64,000 nt of DNA from Eudorina sp. 2006-703-Eu-15. Taxonomy: Eukaryota; Chlorophyta; Chlorophyceae; Chlamydomonadales; Volvocaceae. The stretch spans positions 248,001 through 312,000 of the forward strand of contig BDSI01000110.1 in the NCBI GenBank assembly GCA_003117195.1, given 5' to 3'. The position numbers and the translations under genes were made by a program. Shown piece by piece: positions 32,510-47,041 of the stretch; position 1 is the first letter of the stretch, and every line of letters starts with the position of its first letter. The notes beneath the pieces are model-generated. The model did not search any database. It was given only the letters and a program-made list of their open reading frames with translations, and had not been told where the DNA came from.

Positions 32510-35500
32510 TCAGCAGAGGACAGCGCCAGCGTCGGTCAAGCTGCCCTCGGGTCCGCGGGAGCGGCCCTTGTAGTCCTCCGCCGCGGCCGCCAGCCGCGGC
32601 ACACTGTTGTTGGCGGGGCTGCCGGAACGGGGCTGGTAGGTGGCGGGGTCCAGCTTCGGGTCCGCCTCCACACTGCCCGCCTCGCCGCCCGTGTAGGCCT
32701 GCCAGCCCGACAGGCCGCCGTCGTAACCGACGCCTGCGGGCGGCGGCACCCGCCGGTCCACGTACCGCCCGGCGACGGCAGCTGCCGCAGCGCTGCCGGC
32801 CTTGTAGTAGATGTTGTTGGCGAAGGAGATGTTGGTTACGGAGGTGATGGCCGGGTAGACAGGCAGTGCGCTGGGGTCCACGTCCGGGATCTGCGGGCGG
32901 GAGGGTCGTAGCGGCGGCACAGCAGCAGCGGCACCATCTTACTTGAAGTCGCCCTGTTACTACCGAAACTTCAACAGCATCAAGGGACGTGACGGCCGGC
33001 AACCTGCCTGCTCGGCTCCGCCGCATGGCACACATGTCCACCGGTTGCCGACCGATGTCGCGTCCGGCAGCCGACGGGTTCGGTTCCGGGCCGGCCGGCA
33101 ATTGCCAGCAGGTTATTACCGACCGGCCGGATGACCCAGATGACCGACCGGTCCAGCAGTGCTTGTACCTACCGAGGTGTGACGATGGCCGACATCGTTA
33201 CCGACCCCCGGCCGGTAACCCGGTCACCCGCCGTCGTCCCGAAACCCACCCGAACGAGTTCCGTTTCCACCCCCTACCCGCGCTAGATACGGTAAGTCTC
33301 CCGAGGTCTCCGGCGGGCTTCCAACACCGCGAGAGCTACGCGGCGGCGGGCAGGGTCGGATGCCCGCTCGCACGCAACAGAAGCCGATCGATTGCGCTAC
33401 CACCGACCGATCTGGGAATGTCAACGTGCAGGCGCCACCCAGGCCGCCACGCACGCTGCCCGCAGCCGCGTGCGGCCCCGCGCGGTGGCGTCCGTCCGGG
33501 GGGTAGGTGCTCACCCCGTTGCACTCGGCGACGGTGCAGGCGGCGTCCAGGCACAGGCAGCCCGTGTCGAGCACCTCCATGGCGGAGGAGGGAATCTTGG
33601 CGATGTCGTACAGCTGGGACAGGACGGTGTCCCACTTGGAGGTGGCCTCGCCTGCAGGTTTGCACACACACATACGCATACACATACACATACAAGCGGG
33701 GTCACATGGTAAGTATATATACACATATATGTTTCTGCACCTGGGCTCGGTCTTGCGGGTTCCGTTTCTATACACATACACGCGGCGGCTGCGGCGGCCG
33801 TTGCAACCGCGTCGTCATGGGATTCATTGCGAGACTGACGGACGGGTGATCAGCACCGCCGGGGGGGCATGATGACAACCGACAAGCAAGCTTGCAGGCT
33901 ACCTGAATCCCTGCTGCCTACATGCATGGTGTATAGGTGCAGTGCAAAAAGAATACCTTCAATACCGCACGTAGCAGTCTTTCGCAGTACTGACATACTA
34001 GCTGAGTATATGTATGTATGACTGCGGGCAAAGCCCCCTTGCATCCAGGGACGGTAGCAGCCGGAGCTGCTTCAGGCGAGCTGTGTTGTCCTACCTGAGA
34101 AGTACCAGGGGCTGCCGTTGTCCGCAAAGATGCCGCCGTACTTTTTAAGCGCCGTGCAGAAGACACGGGCCGCCGGCGCCAGCGGGCTGCAGTCGTACGA
34201 CGCGTTCAGGCGCACGCGCATGCCCATGTACGGCGCGTCAGGGCCGGTGTAGCCGGTGGGCGCGAAGTGGGTGGCGGGCGGCGCGTAAGCAGCCCGCGAG
34301 TTGGGCCCCGTGAAGCGGATGGCGTGATCGATGACCCCCCTCACCACCACCTCATCCCACTTGACCAGGCCGGGTAACACCGCCAGGCCGGCCGCATCAG
34401 AGGAGGTCCAGCCCAGCGGCCGACCCACAGCGTTTCGTGACAGGTTGAAGCGGGCAATGATGTCGGCCCGCCACCGGCCTGTGCCGGTAACTCCGGGCGG
34501 GAAACTGCGGAGCGGTGTCGGACGGACACAACAGAATAGACGGTTCATGTCAGCAAACTGCTGCTAAACGGTTATCATGGTGCAAGAGAATATTCCAAAC
34601 GCTACCTATTTAGTCGCCTTTCTCCACAAAGCTGGTGCCGCGCAGCTCCGATAGCGCCACGAAGGCCAACTCGCCTAGAACCCGGCTGGTGCTTGAGCCC
34701 GCACGCTACGCCTGAGTACTGATCTCACGTCGGTGGCAGCCGGGTGTGCTGCTGCCGCACCTTCTCCACGTCTCGTACAGCAGGCACGTGGCGTTGTCGA
34801 CCACCAGCACGTGGCGGTCACCCCCGCAGGGCACATCGGGACAGTTGGGGTAGGCTCCCTCCACTGGGGCGTTGGGCGGGAAGGGGTAGCCGCCCGGGGA
34901 GGCGTCCGACTCGTCCGGATAGGCGGCGATGTCGATCTGCAGGGAGGGCCGCCGTTCGGGCGGGTATGATGCATCATCATTTGGGTGTTGGTATCACACA
35001 CGGCAAAAGCAGAGCAGGGCAAGCACGGCAACCCGGCAGCAGACGACAGCCGCTGCCGCTCATAATAACGCATGTGTCTGCACATTTGTGCAAGAAATGC
35101 AGTGGATGGGTGCTGTAGCCACGCACGCACCCATCCAAGAACTTCTAATCTGGAACGTGTCCCCATTCGTTTCGTTCTTTGTTTGTCGCAGCTCGACAAC
35201 CAAACCAACCCAGCAAGCCCACGGGTACAGCCCTCTGTCATACAGCGTTACACCCGCTGCTGCTGCGGCTGCGGCTGCTCACCGGAACCATCGGCGTGCC
35301 CTTGCTGCTGTCCACCACAACGAATGGGATGCCGTACAGGACGCGCTGTCCATTGGACGTGTAACCGCCACCGAAATCGGGGTGCAGGTGGCCGCCGCCG
35401 ATATTCATCTTGATGGTTTTGCTGTTCGGGTGCACGGACAGCGATGTCACGTCCATGTGCCAGGCGTTGTCGGCAGGGAACATGGGGCACGAACCATCCG

Positions 35501-38500
35501 CGTTACGGCCCTGCTCCCCCTGTGTGTTGATGTAGTCGTCGGCAAAGGACCTGACCTGCACAAGCTGCCGCCGCCGCAGAGGCGAATCATCAGCCGTCCA
35601 AAGTGATGATGCCCCAGTACGGCTGACCTGTGTCGTACTACTAGTAGGCGTGCCGTGTGATGGAGTGCTGGAAAGGAGCTCGGGAATGGTAACGACGGCG
35701 GCTTCATCAGCGACGGCATCAACGTTGGCAATCGCAGCAGCGGCAGCTTCAGCAGCAGCAGCAGCAGCAGCAGTAGAGGTGGTGGCCAAGCCGTCACCAG
35801 TCATTTGGCTTATTAGCATGCGACGATGATGGAGGCTGGCGGGGCAGGTTGTCCCGTTCGGCAGGTTGACCACCAGGCTCTTGGAGACAACATTGCCCTG
35901 CAGGATGCGTGCCTCCACCATGAGGTTGGTGGCGGGGCCGCCTCCCAGTGTGACGATGTTGTTTTTGAAGGTGATGTTGACGTTGGGCGGCCCGACCTCC
36001 AGGGTGGGTCCCAGCTGCTTGGGGCTGACGTTGAGCAGCACCCCCGCCTGCATTGAGGCCGCCACGTTGAGGAGCGTGTTGTGGACCACCACCGCGTCGC
36101 GGGCCGAGTAGAAGGCCACACCCGCGCCCGCGCCGCCGTCCAGGATGTTGCTGCGGGGCGGGGGAGGGGGCCCGCACAGAGGCAGGTATGGGGGGGCAGG
36201 CCACACAGGGTCAAGGAATATCATTTGCCGTCCAGGATGTCGCTGCGGGGTAGGTAACAACGAACAGCGGCAACAACAACCATGGGTTTACTTAAACAGC
36301 ATATAACCCACAGAATGCAACGTAAGCATACAGCGATATATATAAGAGGTTAGGTGTCATTTTGCACCTCTTCGTGGAGGCGTGGTGAGGATCCCCAAAC
36401 CTTGACCACATGGCGACGACCCTTCACGCCACAATACGCTGCTGCAACCCTCAAGCGGAGGCCACCGCACGCACGGCACGCTGCCGTACTTGCGCACAAG
36501 GCTGTTGATGTTGTCGTGCCAATCACCGTCCCACGTCCGGGCCCAGTCCACGTCCATGTAGGTGACCTCGGTGTTGTCGCTGCCCAGCAGGATGCCACGG
36601 CCGCCGAAATTCCTGATTGCGTGGATCGCGGGCACAGGCAAGCAGTGGTACGGACATACGGGCAGGCGTAAGCGCGTAACTCTGCAAGTGACGCACCCCG
36701 GTAACGTGATGATGGGCGGAGCACACTTTCCGTTCCGTACCCGAGCGGCCACACATATCCGTCCGTCAGATCTAGAGTAGTCGAAGATCGCGCTGCTCAA
36801 TGCACGGAGCAACGCTGGACAGATACGATGCCCATCTGCGGTTGCATAATGCTCATGGCACAAGTTTTCTTGCGGGTCCTTATCCTGCATTGCCGCCCCT
36901 TGCCACTTCCATGGATTTGGAGTAAGTAGCCGTGCCGTACTCGGCCAGCGGCCAGGGTCGCAGTGCCCGACAACCCCAGTACGCCTCTGTATGTATATCT
37001 TCCTGCTGTCTCCCTCTCCTCCCTCCCTCGCCTCCCTCCCCCGCCCGTGTAGGTCTCACCTGATGAGGTTCCTCTCCACCACCACGTTGCGGGCCCCGCC
37101 GCCCAGTCGGATGGCGGTGTCGCCTGGGCTGAGGATGGTATTGTCCTGGATCCAAAAGTCTCTGCCGCCTCGGACCTCGATGCCGCTGCCCTTCGGGCTG
37201 TTGATCGCGACCGCGCGGATCACCACGCCCCGGACGAAGGTGCTGAGCTTGATGCCGTGTAGCCCGCAGTTGACCAGCGACATTTTCTGCACGCACACGC
37301 ATCATCACATCCAAAGTCAGAGTAGTGTGCTAATCATGTGTGTGCAACATACCGCCTCAAGCAAACCACCTGACGGTCACGGCTGGGGCACCATCCCTCA
37401 GAGGTAGGGTCCAGGGTTTAGGAGGACACATACATCTCGGTAGGAGGACACATCTCGGTGATAAATCTTAGATCAGGGCAAATAGTCACCACCATCTATG
37501 CACGCACAGCATCACGGCGCGTCGGGGCCCGCATCAAAATCTTCATGCAGTCATCCATTATTCAAGTGTATATCACCTGGATGTACGACAACGTTGGTTT
37601 CAGTCCCCGCGCCGTCAGGTAGAAGGCCCAGTAGGCGCTGGTGCCGCTGCCCGCGCCCTCGTTGAACTGGATGCAGCTGCCCGAGGCGCCGCCCGTCATG
37701 GCGACATCAAAGTTCGACAGAACGACGGCGGCCGCGCCGCCGTAAAACCCGTCACCCGTACGGATGCACGGCGTCGTCCCTGTGGTGCTGTTGCAGACGA
37801 CGGTGGCCCTCACCCGGTCCGCTGGATTGGTGGTTATGGTCACCTGCATGTGCGCGCGGGGGCGTAAGTCAGATTATTCCTAGATGTTCACGAAAGAAGA
37901 TAGGAGAGGCTCTCAGATAAATAGTTCCTCAAGGCGTCGCTGCCAGCAGCCAAGCCGCAAGCCAGGCCTCCGCTGCAAACATACATGACTGTGAACGTAG
38001 CCAGAGCGAACTAACAATCTTTGTCGATCAGTGACGGTTTTAGTTCTGCCACTGTACATTGTACATTTTTACTGCAGCCTGTCTAGCCTGCAGATCACTT
38101 TTGAGGCACATGAAATCACGCACGCAGCCGCCCCGTTGCTCACGTTGGGGCGGTAGATGCCGAACCCGCCCGTGTGGTTCTGGCCGCCCTTGAGCAGGAT
38201 GCGGTCGCACTGGTTGATGGCCACCAGTGCGGCCTGGATGGTCTTGAAGGGGTAGGTGTAGTTGGAGTCGTAGTTGAAGGTCTGGCTGTCCGTGCCGTTG
38301 ATGGCATCCACGTACAGGTCCTTGCACTTCCTCGTCATCCAGAAATTGTACGGCCAGTTTTTGTCGTACACGGGATCCAACCCGACGCCCGTGTACGGCT
38401 GCCTCTTGGCAAACGCCGCTGGCACGGGCGGTATGGCCTTGGCGCTGCCCTTGGCGTTTGACTGTACGGCCCCCGCGTCGTACTGACCCGCGGGTCGCGC

Positions 38501-41358
38501 CCGGCCGCTGAAGTCATCCGACACGAGCGCCACCCCGGTGGGAGGCTTGGGGGCCGCGCGGCCCTTGGCGGGACTGCAGGCCGTCGGGGCGAAGGTGGCG
38601 TCCAGCTTGGGGTCCGCCTCCAGGCTGTTGATGTCAGAGTACGGCAGGTTCAGATCGACTGTGCAGTGTCGCGCCCAGCCAGTGGCGTTGCCCACGAAGG
38701 TGCTGTTGGCGCGCTCGTCCTCCAGCATGGCGCCCTTGCCCCACCGGAAGGGTACCTGGCCGGGACCTGGACACGAGCATCAGAGGGCGGCCAACCTCAT
38801 GGATTGGCTGATGACGACGCTTGCTTGGTGATTTCCGGAGCACCACTAGTCATTTCTTAAAACAGACACATAGGTCAATCCCAATTGTACAATCGTTGGT
38901 GCAGTCGTCGCCATTCTTCGTACCGCCGTTTGTAATAACGCCGTCACCATGCACGTACCTTTCTGGTCGAAGTAGATGTTGTGCGCGGACACGAAGGCGG
39001 AGGAGGGGTCCAGCCCGTTCACCCGGATCTGAAGCACCGGCCCGGCGCGCGCGGTGGCGGAGCGGACCAGGAGGTTGGCCCACACGGTCAGGTCGGCTGA
39101 GCTTGTGAGGACGTCCCCAGCAGGGGTGTAGCCGTGGGTGTACGCGTTGACGAGGATGCAGCTCTGGGCGTTCTCCTGCGCCTGCCAGAGGGTGTTGTGG
39201 GCGAGCACGGCGCCCCGGCTGGCCCATACGTTGATCCCCGCCTGGCTGACGGCGGTGATGATGTTGTTGCGGGCTGCGGCCGGCCGCCAGCAGGGCGACG
39301 AGGTAGGGAGCGAGGGGAAACAGGAGGAGGTCTTCGTGAAGTTACTTTCGAATTTTAAAATAAATAATCCAAGAACAAGAAACTTCGCAGTGTCTCCTCG
39401 CGCAGTGTCTCCTCGATGTGTAGTGCAACTGAAGGCAGGAAACCTTACCAGGTACGTCACCTGGTATGTGTGCGGTCCATGGAGAAGGGCGAGGGCCTCG
39501 CTCTCCGCTGCAGGCCCACCTGTTGCGTTAATGGACTCGTACAATTTGGGATTGTTGATGGGATCCATGTATTCGTAGTCGGTGGCGAAGCCCAAGTTGA
39601 AACCGAAGTTGGTGGAGGCCACGTAGTTGCGTTCCAGGAGGGCCCGGGCGGTGCCGCCCGCCAGGTGTACGGCCGCGCCGGGAATGTCGTGGAAGTACGA
39701 ATCTCGAACCGTGATGTCGTATGCCTGTACGGCCTCGATGCCGTGACCGCCGGTGCGCTGGCGCGCGCCCGTGTTGTACATCTCGCAATTGGCGAAGGTG
39801 TTGTTCCTGGCTTTCATTACCAGCTTCACGCCGCTGCTGCCCGTGTCGTGGATCCTGCATCACGTACGGAGCGGGCGAAACAATCCAAATAAGGGTTGGA
39901 ATGCATCGGTGTATGCGTGCATCACATACAGCACACCGTAGACGGAGTGTCCGGGCGCGAGGTAACAGCAGGTGCATGCCGAGCAACCATGCTGCCGCCA
40001 CGCATTTGGAGTTGTACGGTATCGACCTACCTCCTACCTGCCTACCCCACTGCCACCCCACCCACCTCTATCTACAGTTCTATACACACGCGATGCGGTG
40101 CGTTCAAAGGCAGGCAGCAGAGCAGGAGTGCGTGACATGCAAAGGGCATAGTGATGCCCGGAATGAGAGTGCCCGTATGCCACACACGCACGCGGTGTGT
40201 GATGAATGCCCAGCCATGTAGCTATCAGCGCTCACCGCAGGTTCTGCAGCAGCCAGTGGCTGGGGGCGGTTCCCTTGGCCACTCGGTCCGCCATGGCGCC
40301 GTAGTTCTCCCAGTCGGTGAAGAACATGATGCCGTAGTAGAAGCCGCCCACAATCTCCAGGTCCTGACAAATGAGTGAAGGGCGGCCGCTCAAGACAAAC
40401 GGGCAGCAGCGGGATGGCCGTCACCTTCTGTAAGCACAAAGGCGTAACCCGGGATGACTCGGGACTGTAAGCCTGTCTTACACCTTCCGAGCCGCTCCAA
40501 TAATTCCATTCCGGTGCCAAACGGAAGACGGCACGATCCGGCAGTACAGTCGTCGCGCACCTAGAGCTCTATCTGAGAAGCCTCCCCCGCACCATGGCGG
40601 TCCCAACGGGCCAAACCTGGAACACGACCTCCCTCCCGTGGGTTCACTCGCTCGGGCCTTCGGTCTCGTTTTTCATCTAACGCCCACCCCAGGTCTTTGG
40701 TCGGAGGCGGTGGAACATCACAACATCATCCTCACCGAGATGACTCCGTAGTCCGCCCCGGGGCGCAACGTAATGACGTTGACGGCGCTCTGCGGGTCGT
40801 CCATGGGCAGCGAGATGACCGCCCACTCCCCGGGGGCGGAGCGGAGGGTGATCCCCGGCCGGGTGATGCTGAAGCCGCCTGCAGGGTTTGTGGTTGGGCG
40901 GGTAGTGTTCCAGGTGGCCTTTGGGGGTGACAGTGGTTGGGTGGCAGGCGTGGGGCGGGGGTTGTGATGCGACAGGGCTGGGGACGAGGTCTTGATGACA
41001 TCCGTGCTAGCTAGGCTGCTGCACGAGCGTGGCCCGGAACGAACCTCAGGATGGGCGGCCCACCCGTACCGGAGACCATACCCAATCGGCCGGCCTCGGC
41101 CGCATAATCTGAACACGGGTAATGTATGTGTTGATTGAACCAGCATCCAGTCCTTGTCCTTCCCACACACCCCGTCTCCAAAAACCATGCCACACAGCTC
41201 TAGAACTCCCGCCGGGCCCCAAGCAAGAAAGGTGATGATGGTGCTGGTATTTTGTTAATGATTTTTTACAACAATCGGCCACGCACGCCCCTGCACGCGA
41301 TCATGGGACTACACGCGGGCCTGCGCCCCGCTGCACCCCAATAGCCCCGACAACACGA

Positions 41359-41390
<32 letters not shown>

Positions 41391-44381
41391 CACCCCACCC
41401 TGACAGCCACGCGCTCACCCGGGTAGACCCCGCTTATGAAGTAGACCTTGTCCCCCGGCCAGGCCTCAAACACCGCCTTGGCCGGCGACTTGAAGGGCGA
41501 GTCGGGGTGGCCGCTGTTGCCTGTGTCACTGCCCTTTGTGGACACGAACCAGGTGCGAGGTGCGGCCCCCAGGGAGACGGGGTAGGCGGCTACGGGCGGC
41601 TTGGTGGCGGGCCCACCGTAGGTGATGCTGAGAGAGGGGCGGCGCAGCGCCGGGTTGTCGTCCTGCCACTGGCCCGTGACGAGCCGCACAGAGCCGTTGA
41701 CCGCCCTGCGTTGGATGGGGGCCATCAGTCCGCATCATGAGTGAGTGCGTGAGTGAGGTCGAGTAAAAGGTAGTCAATGAGACACCAACGCTGAGTGTTG
41801 GCAACAAATGCTAGCTGCCGTAGATGCCCGCACGGACCGAGATGTGTGCCTGGGTAGACCGCTTGGCAAGGATCATTCTGACTTTCTGGTGATGAGGGTT
41901 GGGGGAAAGGTGCGCCACGAGTCCACGACCCAAGGCACACATGCACGACCTGCTGATGAACGCCCATACATCAACTTATTCGACATGGGGACGCTCGGTC
42001 GCCCCACCTGAACAGAAGACCGAAGTTGGCCGAGCCGTTGTTGGCCAGCCAGCCCGCCACCTTGCCCGCATCCAGATTGATGGTCTGGGAGACGTAGCCG
42101 TACGCGCCGTTGACAGGCACCACGAACGAGATGTTGACATCCGGGGAGCAGTCCGCCCAGCCGCCGGGTTGGGTCCAGGGCACAGAGGCGGTTCCGTTCC
42201 AGCCCCGGAACCTCCAGCCGGTTCCCGTGAAACTGCACATACACGAGCAGGCGACGGAGGTAGGGCAGGAGCGCCAATGCAGCTAGGGGTTTAGAGTTTA
42301 TCCACAGACAGGTGGTGAAGCACGCACGCAGGGAGCCGAGGGCCGAGACATACATGCCAGGTACGGTCTCTTCGGCTGCTGCCTTCGATGATCCGTCCAG
42401 GCTCATTGCCCACTGTTTGTAATCTAATACATGCAAGCTGAGCGGAAGTAAGCGCGGCCGGCATTATTTCCCACGCACGTCTGGCTCGCACCTCTCAGCT
42501 GGATGGAAGCGCCGTCGTCGCGAGCTCCGTACACACAGAGCACTGTCTAGGGGCATCTCAGCCGCCACCAGCACAGCTCAGCAACGCTGCACAAACGCCC
42601 CGCTAGCTACGCAGCGATCTCATATATAGGTGCTAGCTACCGTGCTCACTACCATACGGCGGGTGCGCTGACCGTGACCGAGGCGCCTCCCATCCATCCA
42701 TCCATCCATTCATCCACCCATCCATGTGGGCACACCGCCTGGGTGCATCCATCCATCCCGGCTACCCAATCAGGACCTGACCGACCCCCACGCACGTCCC
42801 CAGCCCGACCCACCGCGCGCCAGTCAGTAGGTGGTCCCAGGGCTGGGTCATGAAGCACACCTCCACGCGCACCGGGCAGACCCAGCTGATGAAGGTGACC
42901 TGCGTGGAGAGCGGAGCGGGCAGCAGCAGCCGCGGCACCGGGTGACGCCAAGTGCACGATGCGCAGCAGCAGGGCGGCTGCATGAATGGATGGATGACCG
43001 TGTCGGCTGGCCGGAGGGAGGCACAGCAAGCGAGTGTGCAGGGTCCGGTAGCTGGTGCGGGCCCTTCGTGGGACGGTCGGGCGGTGGGGCCGAGCTGCTG
43101 CCTCGTCCCATTGGACCCACGCCTCCCCTTGACGTCACCCCACGTCATGCCACGCCATGCCATGTCCCGTCACGTCCCGTCCCGTCACGACGATGCCAAG
43201 TGGGGACACACATCCGCCGCACCGGTTCGGGTCCCGGCACGCTCATCATGTTCATCCGCTCACTCCAGGAGTCCCTGGCAGTGCCATCCATCCAAAGACA
43301 TCACAGTGCACCTACCTGCTGGTCGCCCACGGACTGCACCGACTGTGCCGGCTGACGTAACAGGTTCCCATCGCTATGAATGATGCGTCCTATTGGTGAT
43401 CTGCCATAACCATTTGCGTCTATCTGTGACTAAACCCGGGGAACCCGGACCGAGGAAGGAAAGCCGGCCACACAGCGGTAGGTACAGCTGAATTGAGCGT
43501 GTGGTTTCGTTGGGCTCGCTACTGCCCCCTATGCCACTCTTCCGGCAGGCGTGGAAACAGGCAGGCTGACAGCAAGACCGTGCGTCGCCTGTCAGCAGTC
43601 TATGGATGTCCAGTCAGTCCATCTACCCACCGACAGCTGGGCGGACAGCACCACGGAGGTGTCTGGAAGGAACCTGCAGGCCCGCACCAATCACGCGCAG
43701 ATCACGCGGGCGTGACTCCTCATCCGCCGGGTGTAAGAGTGTTGCGGGCACGAACATGGGTATCAGCATTGCAGGGGCTGCACATGCAAACATCGTTACA
43801 GCTGCCGGCCAGGAGTTGGCTGAAGTCGAGAATTGACAGCCAGGGACAGCCCAAACGCCGGTGCCAGTGCTCTTGTGTTAGTCTTGGTTATGGGCCGTTC
43901 TCCGTCTTGGTTAGGGTGAAGAAGACTGACACGTGGGTTTGGCGGGCGCACCTACTTATGCAGTAAGGAAAAGCGGGTGAGCGTCCTGAACTTGTCTTGA
44001 ACGCCGTCACTCAGGACGTTGTCACCACTACCCCAAAAGTACTGGACGCCGAAAAAAAGGTCAAAGAGGGACGCGAAATTGGTATAGCAGCGCTGCGAAC
44101 TGGTCCGAAGGAGTGCGCGGCACAGCGGACACGGGTGTGGGCTTCGCGTTCCTCACCGTCATGCCATTCTGATAGTTCCACGTGTCGATGTACTGCGTGG
44201 TGATTGAAGTTTCATAGCTTGCATTGTAGTATACACTTGACCCGTCGTTCGCGACCAAAGTCCGTCCGGACCGAAAAGTTATCGTCTTTTGTCCACACAC
44301 AGCGCTATTGAATAAGAGAAGAAATGATGTGATGTTGACGATGTGTGCAAGATCGCACAGATGCAGAACATGGTGCGCCAT
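32510..44381 (-). CDS. Secreted composite beta-helix protein B, inverted paralogue of protein A
   Basis: Nineteen exons in transcript order: 44381-44157, 44041-43956, 43673-43631, 42899-42814, 42232-42008, 41705-41419, 40878-40736, 40363-40236, 39854-39520, 39273-38959, 38766-38144, 37843-37577, 37286-37060, 36612-36490, 36150-35283, 34936-34761, 34504-34095, 33651-33515, 32890-32510. All phases close, giving 1694 residues. Domain order matches protein A: signal peptide (VNITSFLLLFNSAVCG), DNRLRE-like module (KFRTLTRF), two beta helices, low-complexity Ala-rich linker, inserted conserved domain, terminal helix rungs. All 18 intron positions and phases agree with gene A, and 15 exon lengths are identical. 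Exons 2, 4 and 5 are the most diverged, while the exon at 34504-34095 is nearly identical in DNA to its partner. The second exon is short and was found only by comparison with gene A. The start is supported by the signal peptide. Confidence 0.88.
40109..40149 (+). repeat. Dispersed repeat family 2, copy
   Basis: GGCAGGCAGCAGAGCAGGAG followed by TGCGTGACATGC, in an intron of gene B. Confidence 0.7.
41359..41390. repeat. CA microsatellite
   Basis: About fifteen CA units in the intron after exon 41705-41419 of beta-helix gene B. Confidence 0.9.
42690..42725. repeat. CATC tetranucleotide repeat
   Basis: About nine imperfect CATC units in the intron between exons 42899-42814 and 42232-42008 of gene B. 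Confidence 0.9.
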
Positions 44382-45837
44382 GCGGTTTCGCTGTTCTTGG
44401 GGGGACGAAGGTCAGTCAAGAAAGGTATGATAAGCACAACGTCTGAAAGATAATAAGATGGTAGAAGTATATACAGAGATACAAACGTGCCGCAATCATA
44501 AGGCACCCGACCGCAAATGTGATTTAACTTAGTGAATTTGGGCAGCCTCAATGCTCATCCATCACAAGTCCTTACAAATGGCATCGAAAAAATAAATTGT
44601 GCGAATTCGCACTTGAGAGAAGGGGTTTTGAGCTTGCGGCTTACCAATTGCCGCCGTACGGCTTACAAGGCGCAGACGAGCGACTGCCAATCCTCAACAC
44701 GTGAAGATAAGAAGTTGATAACGAACATGAAATATTATCATATACAAACCTTTAAGTTCCCACATGCAGGAATTCTCTCGCCTTACTAAGGTACGTACTG
44801 ACTCTTACTGACGCACCTTGCCTTCGGAGAGAATGGTACAGGAGTGCTCGGAGTCTGGTTCCAAAATTCATGTTATGATCCCCCCAGTTGTAACCGTTGC
44901 AAGGTGGACCCTGAGTCCCGACTGGGCGTTTAAACGGGCCCAGATAGCTCGTAGGTCGAACCGCGGATCTCTGGACAGAATGCCAGTCCCCGATTTGAAG
45001 GGACCCTTCATGACAGTGCCCCCGACGCCCTTTCACGCCCGTGCACAACGATACTCATGCAGGCTGTCGCTATAATGTAACCGTTACAAGGTCGCTGTCG
45101 CTATGTCAAAACTCACGCGCGCGGCCCCAACATGGACGGCCTCGGTCTCCAAGCTGCCGGCTGGGTCCCAGGTAGTGCGTGAGTGTGTGCTTGTGCGGTC
45201 TGACCGCATGTAGCTGAGCACGGCGGAGGACAACCCGGTGTCCTGGGCATGCTGCTGTGGCGAAGGCACGAAGGGTGGCAGATCTCCCCGGCACCCCGCA
45301 GATGATGGCGCGGACAAAGCGACGCTGCGGTGCCGCCCAGCACACCCTCACTAAAGCGGTCCTGCCGGCCCCCCAGTGGCTGTAACCAGTAGCTCCGCAC
45401 GTCTGCAGCCTCGGAGCCACCGCGCCGGCAGAAGCCCTGGATGCGTCACAGCGCCGGCTAGGCCAGGGACCAACGGGGGCCACCGACGTACCAGAGGTGG
45501 GTACACGAGGTTGAAGCCAAACGATTAGGGACCGATAGTCGTGCACGGCAATTCTTAGGCGCCGTCAACAGACAGCTGGTGGGTGGGGTTATGCACCCGA
45601 ACCATGTCACGCCCCAGGGCTGAAGTCACACACCGCGTTGTCCCTTGCCTGATGATGTGACTGCGGAAAGACGGTCCCTGGCTGCAGCTTTGCCAGTGCG
45701 GCGTGAAGTACCTGCTGGCCTTTTACCTGCTGGCATGGGCTGCAGGTTGGGCGAGACAATGTCTCCATCTGTCTCCGCAAAGTCCAGTCCGATGGAATGC
45801 CTGATGATTCAACAATATCGCGGCCCCAAACAGAGGT
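44382..45837. other. Spacer between beta-helix gene B and histone H3
   Basis: About 1.5 kb with no supported gene. The left half is AT-rich and should include the gene B promoter and 5' UTR. Two copies of a short motif, AACCGTTACAAGGTGGAC-like, lie near 44891 and 45079. A related copy sits in a gene A intron near 19108. Confidence 0.55.
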
Positions 45838-45853
45838 GGTGTTGATAAACACC
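45838..45853 (-). terminator. Histone 3' processing stem-loop of H3
   Basis: On the minus strand the sequence reads GGTGTTTATCAACACC, a six-base-pair palindrome with a four-base loop, 39-54 nt after the H3 stop. It matches the replication-dependent histone 3' element. Confidence 0.93.
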
Positions 45854-45891
45854 GTGTTTTTTTATGGATGACGACTTTGCATTGTAGACGA

Positions 45892-46972
<1,081 letters not shown>

Positions 46973-47025
46973 GCGTCTGGCTGCTGTCGGCTGGCCTGAG
47001 CGAGCCCCACGACTGATCTAACCTC

Positions 47026-47041
47026 GGTGTTTCTCAACACC
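47026..47041 (+). terminator. Histone 3' processing stem-loop of H4
   Basis: GGTGTTTCTCAACACC, a perfect six-base-pair stem with TCTC-type loop, about 54 nt after the H4 stop. Confidence 0.97.
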
